Assembly (NCBI GenBank): GCA_002471185.1
Contig: DKPL01000093.1
Span: forward strand, 563-29,704
DNA: 29,142 nt
Reading direction: 5' to 3'
Source: Bacteroides sp. UBA7335
GTDB taxonomy: Bacteria; Bacteroidota; Bacteroidia; Bacteroidales; Bacteroidaceae
Shown here in pieces: positions 9,665-17,442 of the stretch; within the stretch, counting starts at the first letter, position 1; every line of letters starts with the position of its first letter. The position numbers and the translations under genes were made by a program. Below the pieces are notes generated by a model. It was not told the DNA's origin, made no database searches, and worked only from the letters and a program-made list of their open reading frames with translations.

Positions 9665-10588
9665 ATGGATTATACGATTATTGATGCACATGCACACTTG
9701 TGGCTCAAACAAGATGCTGTGGTTGACGGAATGGCTATTAGAACGCTGAAAGACGGACAATCGGAGTTTATGGGCGAAGTGAGACAGATGATTCCGCCAT
9801 TTATGATTGATGGGGTGAACAGTGCCGAGGTGTTTCTGTCGAACATGAATTATGCTCAAGTATCGGGGGCAGTAATTACACAAGAGTTTATCGATGGTTT
9901 TCAGAATGATTACCTGATGGAAGTGGCACAACGCTACCCCGACCGGTTTAAGGTGTGTGGGATGTGTGAGTTTCGTAAACCGGGCTATCTGAACGAGGCT
10001 AAAGAGTTGGCATCAAAGGGATTTAATGCAATCAAAATTCCGGCTCAACGGTTGCTACTGAAAGAAGGTAGAGTGATGTTGACGTGTGATGAGATGATGC
10101 AACTGTTTGCCTTTATGGAGGATAACGACATGATACTGTCGATTGACTTGGCAGATGGGGATACTCAGGTGGGCGAGATGCGCGAAATTATTCAAGAGTT
10201 TCCGAGACTAAAAATTGCTATTGGACACTTTGCGATGGTGACTCGAGAGGGATGGCTTGAGCAGGTGAAATTGGCACAAGCACCCAATGTTCGCATTGAG
10301 TCGGGCGGCATCACTTGGTTGTTTAATAATGAGTTCTACCCGTTTATGGGTGCAGTAAAAGCCATCAAAGAGGCTGCCAACTTAGTGGGGATGGAGAAGT
10401 TGATGTGGGGTTCGGATTATCCGCGCACCATCACAGCCATCACCTACAAAATGTCGTATGACTTTGTGACCAAAAGCGATGAGCTGTCTGGTGAAGAGAA
10501 ACGTCTCTTCTTGGGCGAAAATGCTCGTTCGTTCTATGGCTTCGGTAATTTTCCGGAGTTGAAATATATCCGCAATATGTCGGAATAG
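9665..10588 (+). CDS. amidohydrolase-2 family hydrolase, candidate sugar lactonase
   Basis: 307 residues of the amidohydrolase-2 TIM-barrel family (COG3618-like, which includes L-fuconolactonase and L-rhamnono-lactonase). The N-terminal metal motif is His9-Ala-His11 in IIDAHAHLWL. A later His188 (IAIGHFAM) and Asp251 (MWGSDYPRT) fit the remaining metal or catalytic positions. The strand at 158-162 (LSIDLADGD) carries no His where many members have one, so metal binding may differ from the classical pattern. No signal peptide. It starts 12 bases after the aldo/keto reductase; an ATG at 9661 is out of frame. The likely role is hydrolysis of the lactone made by the upstream dehydrogenase. A decarboxylase or another hydrolase of the superfamily is the main alternative. 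Confidence 0.82.
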   Translation: MDYTIIDAHAHLWLKQDAVVDGMAIRTLKDGQSEFMGEVRQMIPPFMIDGVNSAEVFLSNMNYAQVSGAVITQEFIDGFQNDYLMEVAQRYPDRFKVCGMCEFRKPGYLNEAKELASKGFNAIKIPAQRLLLKEGRVMLTCDEMMQLFAFMEDNDMILSIDLADGDTQVGEMREIIQEFPRLKIAIGHFAMVTREGWLEQVKLAQAPNVRIESGGITWLFNNEFYPFMGAVKAIKEAANLVGMEKLMWGSDYPRTITAITYKMSYDFVTKSDELSGEEKRLFLGENARSFYGFGNFPELKYIRNMSE

Positions 10589-10641
10589 GAAATAGATAAG
10601 ATAAAAAGATTTACCCCCAGAAAATTTAAAATAAAAAACAA

Positions 10642-11658
10642 ATGAAGGCTGTTTTTATTCCGAAAGCATCGGAAATTGTGGTTACTGAAATTGAGAAACC
10701 GGTAGTAAAAGCCGGTGAAATATTGGTTAAATTGGAGTATGTTGGGTTTTGTGGTTCGGACTTAAGTACTTTTTCGGGACGAAACCCAATGGTAAAGATG
10801 CCGGTGATACCGGGGCATGAGGTAGGTGCAGTGATTGAGGAGATTGGCGAAGGTGTGCCTGAGGGTTTTTATAAAGGGATGCACGTGACATTGAATCCTT
10901 ACACCAACTGTGGCAAATGTCCTTCGTGCTTGAATGGTAGAGTGAATGCTTGCCAGTTTAACGAAACATTGGGTGTGCAACGCAATGGGGTGATGTGCGA
11001 ATATGCAGCCATGCCTTGGAGCAAAGTGATCCCTGCCGATGGGTTATCGACTAAGGAATGTGCGTTGATTGAGCCGATGAGCGTTGGTTTTCATGCGGTA
11101 TCGCGCGGACAGGTTAGCGATAATGAATTTGTAATGGTGATTGGTTGTGGTATGATTGGTGTGGGTGCCATTGTGCGTGCGGCATTGCGTGGAGCAACTG
11201 TTATTGTTGTAGATATTGATGATGACAAACTGAAGTTAGCCAAGAAGTTGGGAGCTAAGTTTACCATTAATTCTAAAAAGAAGAATGTGCACGATGAGTT
11301 AATGGAATATACAAACGGTTGTGGCCCGGATGTAGTGATTGAGGCTGTGGGCAGTCCTGCAACTTATGTGATGGCTATAGAAGAAGTGGCATTCACGGGG
11401 CGTGTGGTATGCATCGGTTATGCTAAGAGTGAAGTGTCGTTTCAGACGAAGTATTTTGTGCAAAAAGAGCTAGATATACGCGGATCGAGAAATGCCATGC
11501 CAGCTGATTTTAGAGCGGTAATCAACTATTTGAAACAGGGTAACTGCCCTACCGAGAAGCTGATTACACACATTGTTAAACCGGAAGAGACACTGAACAC
11601 AATGTTGGATTGGATGGTGAATCCGGGTAAGGTGTTCCGCATCTTGGTGGAGTTTTAA
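10642..11658 (+). CDS. zinc-dependent medium-chain alcohol/polyol dehydrogenase
   Basis: 338 residues, full length for the family. Catalytic zinc ligands are Cys37 (GFCGSD), His59-Glu60 (PGHE) and Glu144 (ALIEPMSVG). The structural zinc site is Cys90, Cys93, Cys96 and Cys104. The Rossmann fold has the glycine motif IGCGMIGVG (168-173), and Asp191 in VVDIDD suggests NAD over NADP. It resembles the sorbitol / L-threonine / L-idonate dehydrogenase group. It is last in the operon, 53 bases after the amidohydrolase, and is followed by a strong terminator. In context it probably oxidises a hydroxyl of a sugar acid or sugar in the same pathway; the exact substrate cannot be read from sequence. Confidence 0.88.
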   Translation: MKAVFIPKASEIVVTEIEKPVVKAGEILVKLEYVGFCGSDLSTFSGRNPMVKMPVIPGHEVGAVIEEIGEGVPEGFYKGMHVTLNPYTNCGKCPSCLNGRVNACQFNETLGVQRNGVMCEYAAMPWSKVIPADGLSTKECALIEPMSVGFHAVSRGQVSDNEFVMVIGCGMIGVGAIVRAALRGATVIVVDIDDDKLKLAKKLGAKFTINSKKKNVHDELMEYTNGCGPDVVIEAVGSPATYVMAIEEVAFTGRVVCIGYAKSEVSFQTKYFVQKELDIRGSRNAMPADFRAVINYLKQGNCPTEKLITHIVKPEETLNTMLDWMVNPGKVFRILVEF

Positions 11659-11694
11659 AAGGTAAAGGTTAGTTAGATTATATATACTGGTTTG

Positions 11695-11741
11695 AATGAC
11701 TGCATACTGATAATAAATCAGTATAGCAGTCATTTTTTTTT
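11695..11741 (+). terminator. long-stem intrinsic terminator after the sugar-oxidation operon
   Basis: AATGACTGCATACTGA (11695-11710) pairs with 11718-11734 over 16 bp with a single bulged A (11725); the loop is TAATAAA, and a T-run reaches 11741. It lies between convergent genes. On the minus strand the stem is not followed by a T-run, so it serves mainly the plus-strand operon and at most assists the opposite gene ending at 11744. Confidence 0.88.
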
Positions 11742-11743
11742 AT

Positions 11744-12985
11744 TTAAAGCCACTTGATACGCGGGGCACGATTGTTGAAGCGATAGCCGATACCAAGCAT
11801 CAAAAAGTTGGGCGAAGAGAAGTTTTGCAGGTTGTAACCTATGTTGAGGTAAGCGCTACGGGTAACATTAATTTTGAGTGCTAATGTTTGGTAGAAGCCA
11901 CGTGTATCGCCTTGGGCATAGAGCATATTATACCCCATGCCTAAACCAATGGTAAAGAAGGGCATGGTATATTCTACCCGGGCAGACAACCCCAACGAGA
12001 GCCGATAGCGAAGGGCTCGATCGTAAAACTGATAACCGGGATCGTCATCGCCTGCACCAATGATGTAGTCTTCGGTATAGGCGTTGGCACTGCCATCATA
12101 CACACCGTCGAGTGATAGACCGGCACGCAACTTATAGTTGAAGTTGTAGAGAGGAGCAAAACTAAACCCGGCTACAGGGTACTTGCGAGGAGAGGCGATG
12201 AGCCCATCGTGAATGGCTACTCCTTTGCGACGCCAAGAGCCAAAAAGCAATACGTCGTAACTGATGTGACGACGAAAATAGGGAATAGTGGCTTGAGCAG
12301 ACGAAACTGACTCTTGAGACTTGGGACGATTGATGTAGTAGACCAACCCTATGCGACCTCCGCCAGTATTGATGCCGGCATTGGGGTATTTGGTGTTGCC
12401 ATTGGAAAAGTGCGATAAGGTGACACCGGTAATAATATCGAAATAGCGTGATAACCGCCAATCGAAGAAAACCCCTAAGTTAAGAAAAGCATTACGGCGA
12501 GTCCCCACTCCACCATTGTAAGGGTTGGTGATTGCATTATAAGGCTCCCATCCCCATGATAGGCCAAAGTTCCATTGATAACGCAAAGTGACAAAACGAT
12601 TGAGGGTGACAATGGGGGCTTCTTGGAAAAGATACAAGGCCATAGGATTGCCCATTTCGGCTGTATCGAAAAAATCGTATGCACCTATACCGATGCCTTG
12701 CGTAGAGGGACCAAAGCACTGCCCTACGGGAGTATCGGGACGATACTGAAAACCGAAAGTGAGGTGGGTAGAGTAATCGAAATTAAGCCGTTTTTGCTTG
12801 GCATTGTTGCCTCGCAAAAAAACATTGGTAGGAATGACATACTCAGGACGCGACTCAATACCAATACGCCCTATTAAGGGAGAGGAAGAGGGAGGAATGG
12901 AGTCGTGGGCTGAGACAGAGAAGAAGCACAGCATAGATACTGTGCTTCCTAATCGTATTTTTCTTATAAGCTGTTTTTTATCCAT
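11744..12985 (-). CDS. outer-membrane acyloxyacyl hydrolase / PagL-like lipid A deacylase
   Basis: 413 residues. The N-terminus (MDKKQLIRKIRLG followed by a hydrophobic run ending near SVSAHD) is a signal peptide. The body is rich in alternating aromatic and polar strands typical of an outer-membrane beta-barrel. The segment LSHFSNGN (His192, Ser194, Asn195), followed by YPNAGINTGG, matches the His-x-Ser-Asn catalytic motif of the PagL / acyloxyacyl hydrolase family (PF09411), which removes a 3-O-linked acyl chain from lipid A. The residue 12 after the serine is Asn206, where PagL has its catalytic Glu, so the third residue is unclear. At over 400 residues it is much longer than Pseudomonas PagL and has a C-terminal extension. 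It follows the DUF4301 gene by 18 bases and is probably co-transcribed with it. Confidence 0.72.
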   Translation of the reverse strand: MDKKQLIRKIRLGSTVSMLCFFSVSAHDSIPPSSSPLIGRIGIESRPEYVIPTNVFLRGNNAKQKRLNFDYSTHLTFGFQYRPDTPVGQCFGPSTQGIGIGAYDFFDTAEMGNPMALYLFQEAPIVTLNRFVTLRYQWNFGLSWGWEPYNAITNPYNGGVGTRRNAFLNLGVFFDWRLSRYFDIITGVTLSHFSNGNTKYPNAGINTGGGRIGLVYYINRPKSQESVSSAQATIPYFRRHISYDVLLFGSWRRKGVAIHDGLIASPRKYPVAGFSFAPLYNFNYKLRAGLSLDGVYDGSANAYTEDYIIGAGDDDPGYQFYDRALRYRLSLGLSARVEYTMPFFTIGLGMGYNMLYAQGDTRGFYQTLALKINVTRSAYLNIGYNLQNFSSPNFLMLGIGYRFNNRAPRIKWL

Positions 12986-13003
12986 TTAGAGAGAGAGATG
13001 AGC

Positions 13004-14521
13004 TTATTGATGTTGAGCACGAAGCAGGTCGTTGACTGTTTTAACCGGATTGAAGGTGGTGAGCGGTACTTCAACAAATACGGTATTCCAATCACTCATG
13101 GCTCCATTCCACAAACCGGGTAGCTCAAGAGCTTTTAGCTCTTTGCCGTTTTTCGACTTGTAAGAGATAAAGCCGGTAGCGGGATCGACATAATGGGTAA
13201 GATCGAACTTCTGACCTTGGTAGTTGCGCACGGCACAAACTAAATCGACCGGATTGAAGTGGGTACCCTCTTCGAACATCTTTTTCTTTTGTGGATCGCT
13301 CATGTCAATTTGAGAGCTCTCGAGAATTTGTAATGAGATGGTTCCATCGGGATTATAAGCCAAGAATGGTCCACCACCCGGTTCGCCAACGTTCTTTACC
13401 ATGCCACAAACACGCATAGGACGGTTGAGCTTCTGTTTGAGATATAAAACTAATTCGGCATCTTCGAGGTTTTTGATATCGGGATTTTTGCAGAAGAGTT
13501 TCTTTTGCAAAAATTGAAGAATCTCCATCACTTGTTCTTGAGTATAGCTACCGCTATCGAGCAACTCTAAGTACTGAAAGGCTTGGTGTTGCAAGGTAAC
13601 CAAAACACCGGCTATGAGTTTTTTGTAGAGAACGGTATCGTCTTTTAAACGATCGGGCACTACGTTGTCGATGTTTTTGATAAACACAACATCGGCATCC
13701 AAATCGTTGAGGTTTTCGATAAGTGCCCCATGCCCGCCGGGACGGAACACTAACTTGCCTTTGTCGCGAAACGGTTGGTTATCCATATCGGCTGCAATGG
13801 TATCGGTGCTTGGCTTTTGCTCAGAAAAACTAATGTGATAGGTTACGCCAAATCGTTTGGCAAACTCAGCTGTTTTATCTTCGACTAAAGACTCGAACAT
13901 GGTGCGATGTTCGGGTGATACGGTAAAGTGAATATTGACATCACCACCTGAACAAGCTGCGTATAAAGCTCCTTCGACAAGGTGTTCTTCGAGTGGAGTA
14001 CGTGGCCCTTCGGGGTAATTATGAAATAGTAATAGTCCTTTGGGCAACTGACCATAACCTAGGCCATCGGCATCGAGTAACACGTCTACTATCTTCTTAA
14101 ATTCGCCTTCGGCAATGAGCTCGGGGATGGTAAGTCCAAAGAGACCGAGACAAGCCGTATTGAGGTCGTCATAGAAGGCAAAACGGTCGATGTGAGTAAA
14201 AAATATCTGTTCGAAAGCAGTAGTGGGAGTTTCGTAGTCCGCTTCCAAAAACTCAAACAAATTTTTGAACATGCGACTAGCCGCACCTGATGCCGGAACA
14301 AACTTAAGAATATTTTTATCGCTATTTTTATAGTTATCCCAAGCTGAAAGAAAAATAGTTTGTTCGTCGATTGAAGGAGTTAGAATACCTTTATCTACCG
14401 AAGCGGCAGCATCTAATCGTAAGTAGGGAAAACCTTTTTCGAAACAAGTCAACTGGGCTTCTATCTGAGCCTCGCTTATGCCTTTTGAAGCTAAAAGCTC
14501 TTTATCTTGTGGTGTCATCAT
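13004..14521 (-). CDS. DUF4301 family protein, nucleotidyltransferase-like
   Basis: 505 residues, cytoplasmic, no signal peptide. I recognise it as the Bacteroidetes family DUF4301 (PF14134), of unknown function. Several motifs resemble UDP-sugar pyrophosphorylases of the GT-A fold: VPASGAASRMFK (75-86) in the place of the nucleotide-binding GGxGTR-x-K loop, HFTVSPEH (198-205), VFRPGGHGAL (258-267) like the GGHG/PPGHG loop, and FIKNIDNVVPD (280-290) like the NxDN metal motif. From this I infer a nucleotide-sugar or related nucleotidyl transfer role; this is not established. The start is one of two adjacent Met codons at 14521 and 14518. A consensus -7 element lies 30 bases upstream. The lipid A deacylase follows by 18 bases. 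It is divergent from the alarmone gene. Confidence 0.88.
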   Translation of the reverse strand: MMTPQDKELLASKGISEAQIEAQLTCFEKGFPYLRLDAAASVDKGILTPSIDEQTIFLSAWDNYKNSDKNILKFVPASGAASRMFKNLFEFLEADYETPTTAFEQIFFTHIDRFAFYDDLNTACLGLFGLTIPELIAEGEFKKIVDVLLDADGLGYGQLPKGLLLFHNYPEGPRTPLEEHLVEGALYAACSGGDVNIHFTVSPEHRTMFESLVEDKTAEFAKRFGVTYHISFSEQKPSTDTIAADMDNQPFRDKGKLVFRPGGHGALIENLNDLDADVVFIKNIDNVVPDRLKDDTVLYKKLIAGVLVTLQHQAFQYLELLDSGSYTQEQVMEILQFLQKKLFCKNPDIKNLEDAELVLYLKQKLNRPMRVCGMVKNVGEPGGGPFLAYNPDGTISLQILESSQIDMSDPQKKKMFEEGTHFNPVDLVCAVRNYQGQKFDLTHYVDPATGFISYKSKNGKELKALELPGLWNGAMSDWNTVFVEVPLTTFNPVKTVNDLLRAQHQ

Positions 14522-14550
14522 AATATCTTACGTTTTATTGATTTGTCGGT

Positions 14551-14558
14551 CAAATGTA
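14551..14558 (-). promoter_or_regulatory. -7 element for the DUF4301 operon
   Basis: CAAATGTA on the plus strand reads TACATTTG on the minus strand, an exact TAnnTTTG, 30 bases before the ATG at 14521. A clear -33 TTTG at the normal distance is not seen. Confidence 0.45.
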
Positions 14559-14576
14559 CAAAATGTTATTGATTTA

Positions 14577-14584
14577 TAACTTTA
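14577..14584 (+). promoter_or_regulatory. possible -7 element for the alarmone gene
   Basis: TAACTTTA differs from TAnnTTTG only in the last base. It lies 57 bases before the ATG at 14641 and would give a leader of about 50 bases. No TTTG -33 element is seen at the right spacing. Confidence 0.25.
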
Positions 14585-14640
14585 CTAATCAAAAAAAAGC
14601 TATTTTTACCGCTGAATATTACGATATAATCGATTATACG

Positions 14641-16860
14641 ATGAAGGAAAAGACATTCTTTACAGCAACAGAAAAAAGGGAACTTGCTGTGCTGTATAAA
14701 AAACTATATAAGCTTGCCGGCGAAAGCATCAGTAAGGAGGATATCGACAAGCTCAAGAAGTATTTGATATCGGGGGGAACTGAGAAGAAACTAAAACGTA
14801 ACAATTTTGGTATGAATCCGGTAATTCGCGATTTGCAGACGGCACTGATTGTGGCAGAAGAAATTGGCATGAAAGGGGCTGCACTGGTAGGCATTATGCT
14901 ACACGAAATTGTAAAATCGGGAGTATTATCGCTAGATGAAGTGAAAACTGAGTTTGGGAATGATGTGGCTAGCATCATCAAGGGATTGGTAAAAACAAAT
15001 GACTTGTACACCAAAAGTCCTGCCATTGAATCAGAAAACTTCCGCAACTTGTTGCTATCGTTTGCCGAGGATATGCGAGTGATATTGATTATGATTGCCG
15101 ATCGGGTTAATGTGATGCGCCGCATTAAAGATACCGACAATGAAGAAGATCGATTGAAAGTGGCCAATGAGGCGGCTTATCTATATGCACCCTTAGCCCA
15201 CAAACTAGGGTTGTATAAACTAAAATCGGAACTGGAAGATTTGTCGCTGAAGTATACCCGCAAAGAGACTTACTATACCATTAAGGAGAAGCTGAATGAA
15301 ACAAAAAAATCGCGTGATAAATACATCGCTGCTTTTATTGAACCTATCCAGAAAAAAGTGTCGGAAGCGGGACTGAAGTTTGATATCAAAGGTAGAACGA
15401 AATCGATTCACTCAATCTGGAATAAGATACAAAAACAGAAAACCGCTTTTGAAAATATATACGACTTGTTTGCTATCCGTATCATTATAGACTCGGAACC
15501 TGACAAGGAGAAGCAGGAGTGTTGGCAGGCCTACTCCATCGTAACGGATATGTATCAACCTAACCCAAAACGATTGCGCGACTGGCTATCGATACCCAAA
15601 AGCAACGGGTACGAATCGCTACATATCACCGTGATGGGACCTGATGGAAAATGGGTAGAAGTGCAAATTAGAACTCGACGCATGGATGATATTGCTGAAC
15701 GTGGTTTGGCTGCTCACTGGCGCTATAAAGGGGTGAAAGGTGAAAGTGGACTGGATGAATGGTTGACTTCGGTTCGAGAGGCATTGGAAAACTCAGATAG
15801 CGACTCGCTCAAGATGATGGATCAGTTTAAGATGGATCTGTATGAGGATGAGGTATTTGTTTTTACTCCAAAAGGCGACTTGTTTAAACTGCCTAAAGGG
15901 GCTACAGTGCTCGACTTTGCTTTTCATATACATAGCAAACTGGGTTCTAAATGCATTGGAGCAAGGGTGAATGGAAAGAATGTGCAGCTGAAACAACAAC
16001 TAAACAGTGGCGACCAGGTGGAGATTATGACTTCGAACACTCAGACACCCAAACGCGACTGGTTGAAAATTGTGACTACCTCGAAGGCGCGTACAAAGAT
16101 TCGCCAAGCGTTGAAAGAGATGGCGGCTACTCAGCTAGACTTTGCCAAAGAAACACTGGAACGTAAGTTTAAGAATCGGAAGATTGACTACGATGAAGGG
16201 GTGATGATGAGACTCATCAAACGATTGGGATATAAGGTGGTGACAGAGTTTTATCAGGCTATTGCAGAAGGTAGCCTAGAGGTAAATGACGTGCTGGATA
16301 GATACCTTGAACAGCAGAAGCGCGAAAACGAATCGCATGAGGAGGTGACTTACCGAAGTGCAGAGGGCTATAACTTGCAACAACAGGTTGATGATAACAA
16401 CGGCAGCAAAGAGGATGTGCTCGTGATTGATCAAGATTTGAAAGGAATTGAGTTTAAACTCGCCAAATGTTGTAACCCGATTTATGGTGACGATGTGTTC
16501 GGTTTTGTAACCGTATCGGGGGGCATCAAGGTACATCGCACAGATTGCCCGAATGCCGACCAAATGCGCGATCGCTTTGGATACCGCTTTGTAAAGGCTC
16601 GCTGGGCAGGCAAATCACAAGGCACACAATATCCTATCACCCTACGAATAGTAGGTCATGATGATATTGGAATTGTAACCAATATTACTTCGATTATTTC
16701 GAAAGAAAATGATATTTCACTTCGTGCCATTGGTATAGACTCAAACGACGGACTCTTCTCGGGTACTCTGACTATTATGGTTGGTGATACGGGACGATTG
16801 GAAGCGCTTATTAAAAAGCTGCGCACCGTAAAGGGTGTGAAACAAGTGAGCAGAAGTTAA
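14641..16860 (+). CDS. RelA/SpoT family (p)ppGpp synthetase with degenerate hydrolase site
   Basis: 739 residues from the ATG at 14641. An in-frame ATG at 14554 would add 29 residues unlike the family start. Domain order: degenerate HD hydrolase (about 30-190), synthetase (about 230-390), TGS (about 400-480), zinc-finger-like segment with KCCNPIYGDD, and a C-terminal ACT domain. The hydrolase motif reads LHEIVKSG (His88-Glu89, Lys92-Ser93) where active enzymes have HDxxED, and the usual upstream His-Pro is replaced by NPV. Only the later Asp154 (IADR) persists, so hydrolysis is probably lost. The synthetase keeps KGRTKSIHSIWNK, Asp275 (IYDLFAIR), RLRDWLSIPKSNGYESLH and Glu340 (VEVQIRT). Its RLRD motif (311-314) is of the basic RxKD type, not the acidic ExDD of E. 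coli RelA. It makes the stringent-response alarmone in the cytoplasm. A lipid kinase gene follows by 28 bases. Confidence 0.93.
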   Translation: MKEKTFFTATEKRELAVLYKKLYKLAGESISKEDIDKLKKYLISGGTEKKLKRNNFGMNPVIRDLQTALIVAEEIGMKGAALVGIMLHEIVKSGVLSLDEVKTEFGNDVASIIKGLVKTNDLYTKSPAIESENFRNLLLSFAEDMRVILIMIADRVNVMRRIKDTDNEEDRLKVANEAAYLYAPLAHKLGLYKLKSELEDLSLKYTRKETYYTIKEKLNETKKSRDKYIAAFIEPIQKKVSEAGLKFDIKGRTKSIHSIWNKIQKQKTAFENIYDLFAIRIIIDSEPDKEKQECWQAYSIVTDMYQPNPKRLRDWLSIPKSNGYESLHITVMGPDGKWVEVQIRTRRMDDIAERGLAAHWRYKGVKGESGLDEWLTSVREALENSDSDSLKMMDQFKMDLYEDEVFVFTPKGDLFKLPKGATVLDFAFHIHSKLGSKCIGARVNGKNVQLKQQLNSGDQVEIMTSNTQTPKRDWLKIVTTSKARTKIRQALKEMAATQLDFAKETLERKFKNRKIDYDEGVMMRLIKRLGYKVVTEFYQAIAEGSLEVNDVLDRYLEQQKRENESHEEVTYRSAEGYNLQQQVDDNNGSKEDVLVIDQDLKGIEFKLAKCCNPIYGDDVFGFVTVSGGIKVHRTDCPNADQMRDRFGYRFVKARWAGKSQGTQYPITLRIVGHDDIGIVTNITSIISKENDISLRAIGIDSNDGLFSGTLTIMVGDTGRLEALIKKLRTVKGVKQVSRS

Positions 16861-16888
16861 CTAATTAACTAGAATATAAGTCAATGTG

Positions 16889-17284
16889 ATGGCTGAACGA
16901 AACAAAAACATGAATAGCAACCAATTTTGTTTGCGCAAAAGAATGCGCAGTTTTATCTATGCTGCGCGAGGTATAAAGCAACTAGCTACCCATGAGCACA
17001 ACATGTGGATTCATATGGTAGCAGCTGTATGTGTGATTGTGGCTGGTTTTGTCTTCAACATCACACAGATGGAATGGATTGCTATTATCTTATGTATTGG
17101 CTTGGTAATGGCAGCCGAAGGTTTTAATACAGCCATTGAGAAAATAGCCGATTACATCTCGCCCGACTGGATGGATGCCATTGGTAAGATAAAAGATATT
17201 GCAGCAGGTGCGGTACTAATCTGTGCCGCCACAGCTGCAATAATAGGCTTAATTGTATTTACACCTTATCTAATTGCTTTATAA
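16889..17284 (+). CDS. dgkA: diacylglycerol kinase / undecaprenol kinase (DgkA family)
   Basis: 131 residues from the ATG at 16889; a GTG codon immediately upstream is a less likely start. It is a small integral membrane protein with three hydrophobic segments (about 40-58, 62-80 and 105-128). The signature AEGFNTAIEKIADYISP (about 74-90) matches the prokaryotic DgkA pattern E-x-x-N-[ST]-A-[IL]-E-x-x-x-D, and Glu and Asn in ATHEHNMWIH are the expected N-terminal active-site residues. Members phosphorylate diacylglycerol or undecaprenol with ATP at the inner membrane, recycling lipids for envelope polymers. Sequence alone does not decide the substrate. It lies 28 bases after the alarmone gene and is probably co-transcribed. 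Confidence 0.92.
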   Translation: MAERNKNMNSNQFCLRKRMRSFIYAARGIKQLATHEHNMWIHMVAAVCVIVAGFVFNITQMEWIAIILCIGLVMAAEGFNTAIEKIADYISPDWMDAIGKIKDIAAGAVLICAATAAIIGLIVFTPYLIAL

Positions 17285-17342
17285 TCAGCAGAAAATATAG
17301 AACATTTTTCACTAAAAGGTAGGTTAGTAAAAAAATAAAATG

Positions 17343-17350
17343 TAGCTTTG
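17343..17350 (+). promoter_or_regulatory. -7 element for the GH95 fucosidase gene
   Basis: TAGCTTTG matches TAnnTTTG exactly. The TSS would fall near 17356, leaving a leader of about 85 bases before the ATG at 17443. No convincing -33 TTTG is present. Confidence 0.45.
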
Positions 17351-17442
17351 CTAAACAAATTCTGACAAAAAGAGATATATCATCCTTTTATACCCTTTTG
17401 GGGGAATGTCGGTTCAACAAACAAGATAGCCTACTACTAATT

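Noticed and set aside
12575..12989. Plus-strand ORFs opposite the PagL-like gene
   Set aside because: They overlap the signal peptide and barrel of a gene with clear motifs, have no promoter of their own and no recognisable domain.
14554..14640. Upstream ATG of the alarmone gene
   Set aside because: The extra 29 residues lie over the divergent promoter region and do not resemble the family; MKEKTFFTATEKREL at 14641 is a better start.
14634..15167. 177-residue minus-strand ORF opposite the alarmone gene
   Set aside because: Ser/Ile/Phe-rich reverse reading of a conserved HD-domain region; no independent support.
17398..17442. Upstream ATG of the GH95 gene
   Set aside because: It would bury the lipoprotein signal peptide behind 15 polar residues.
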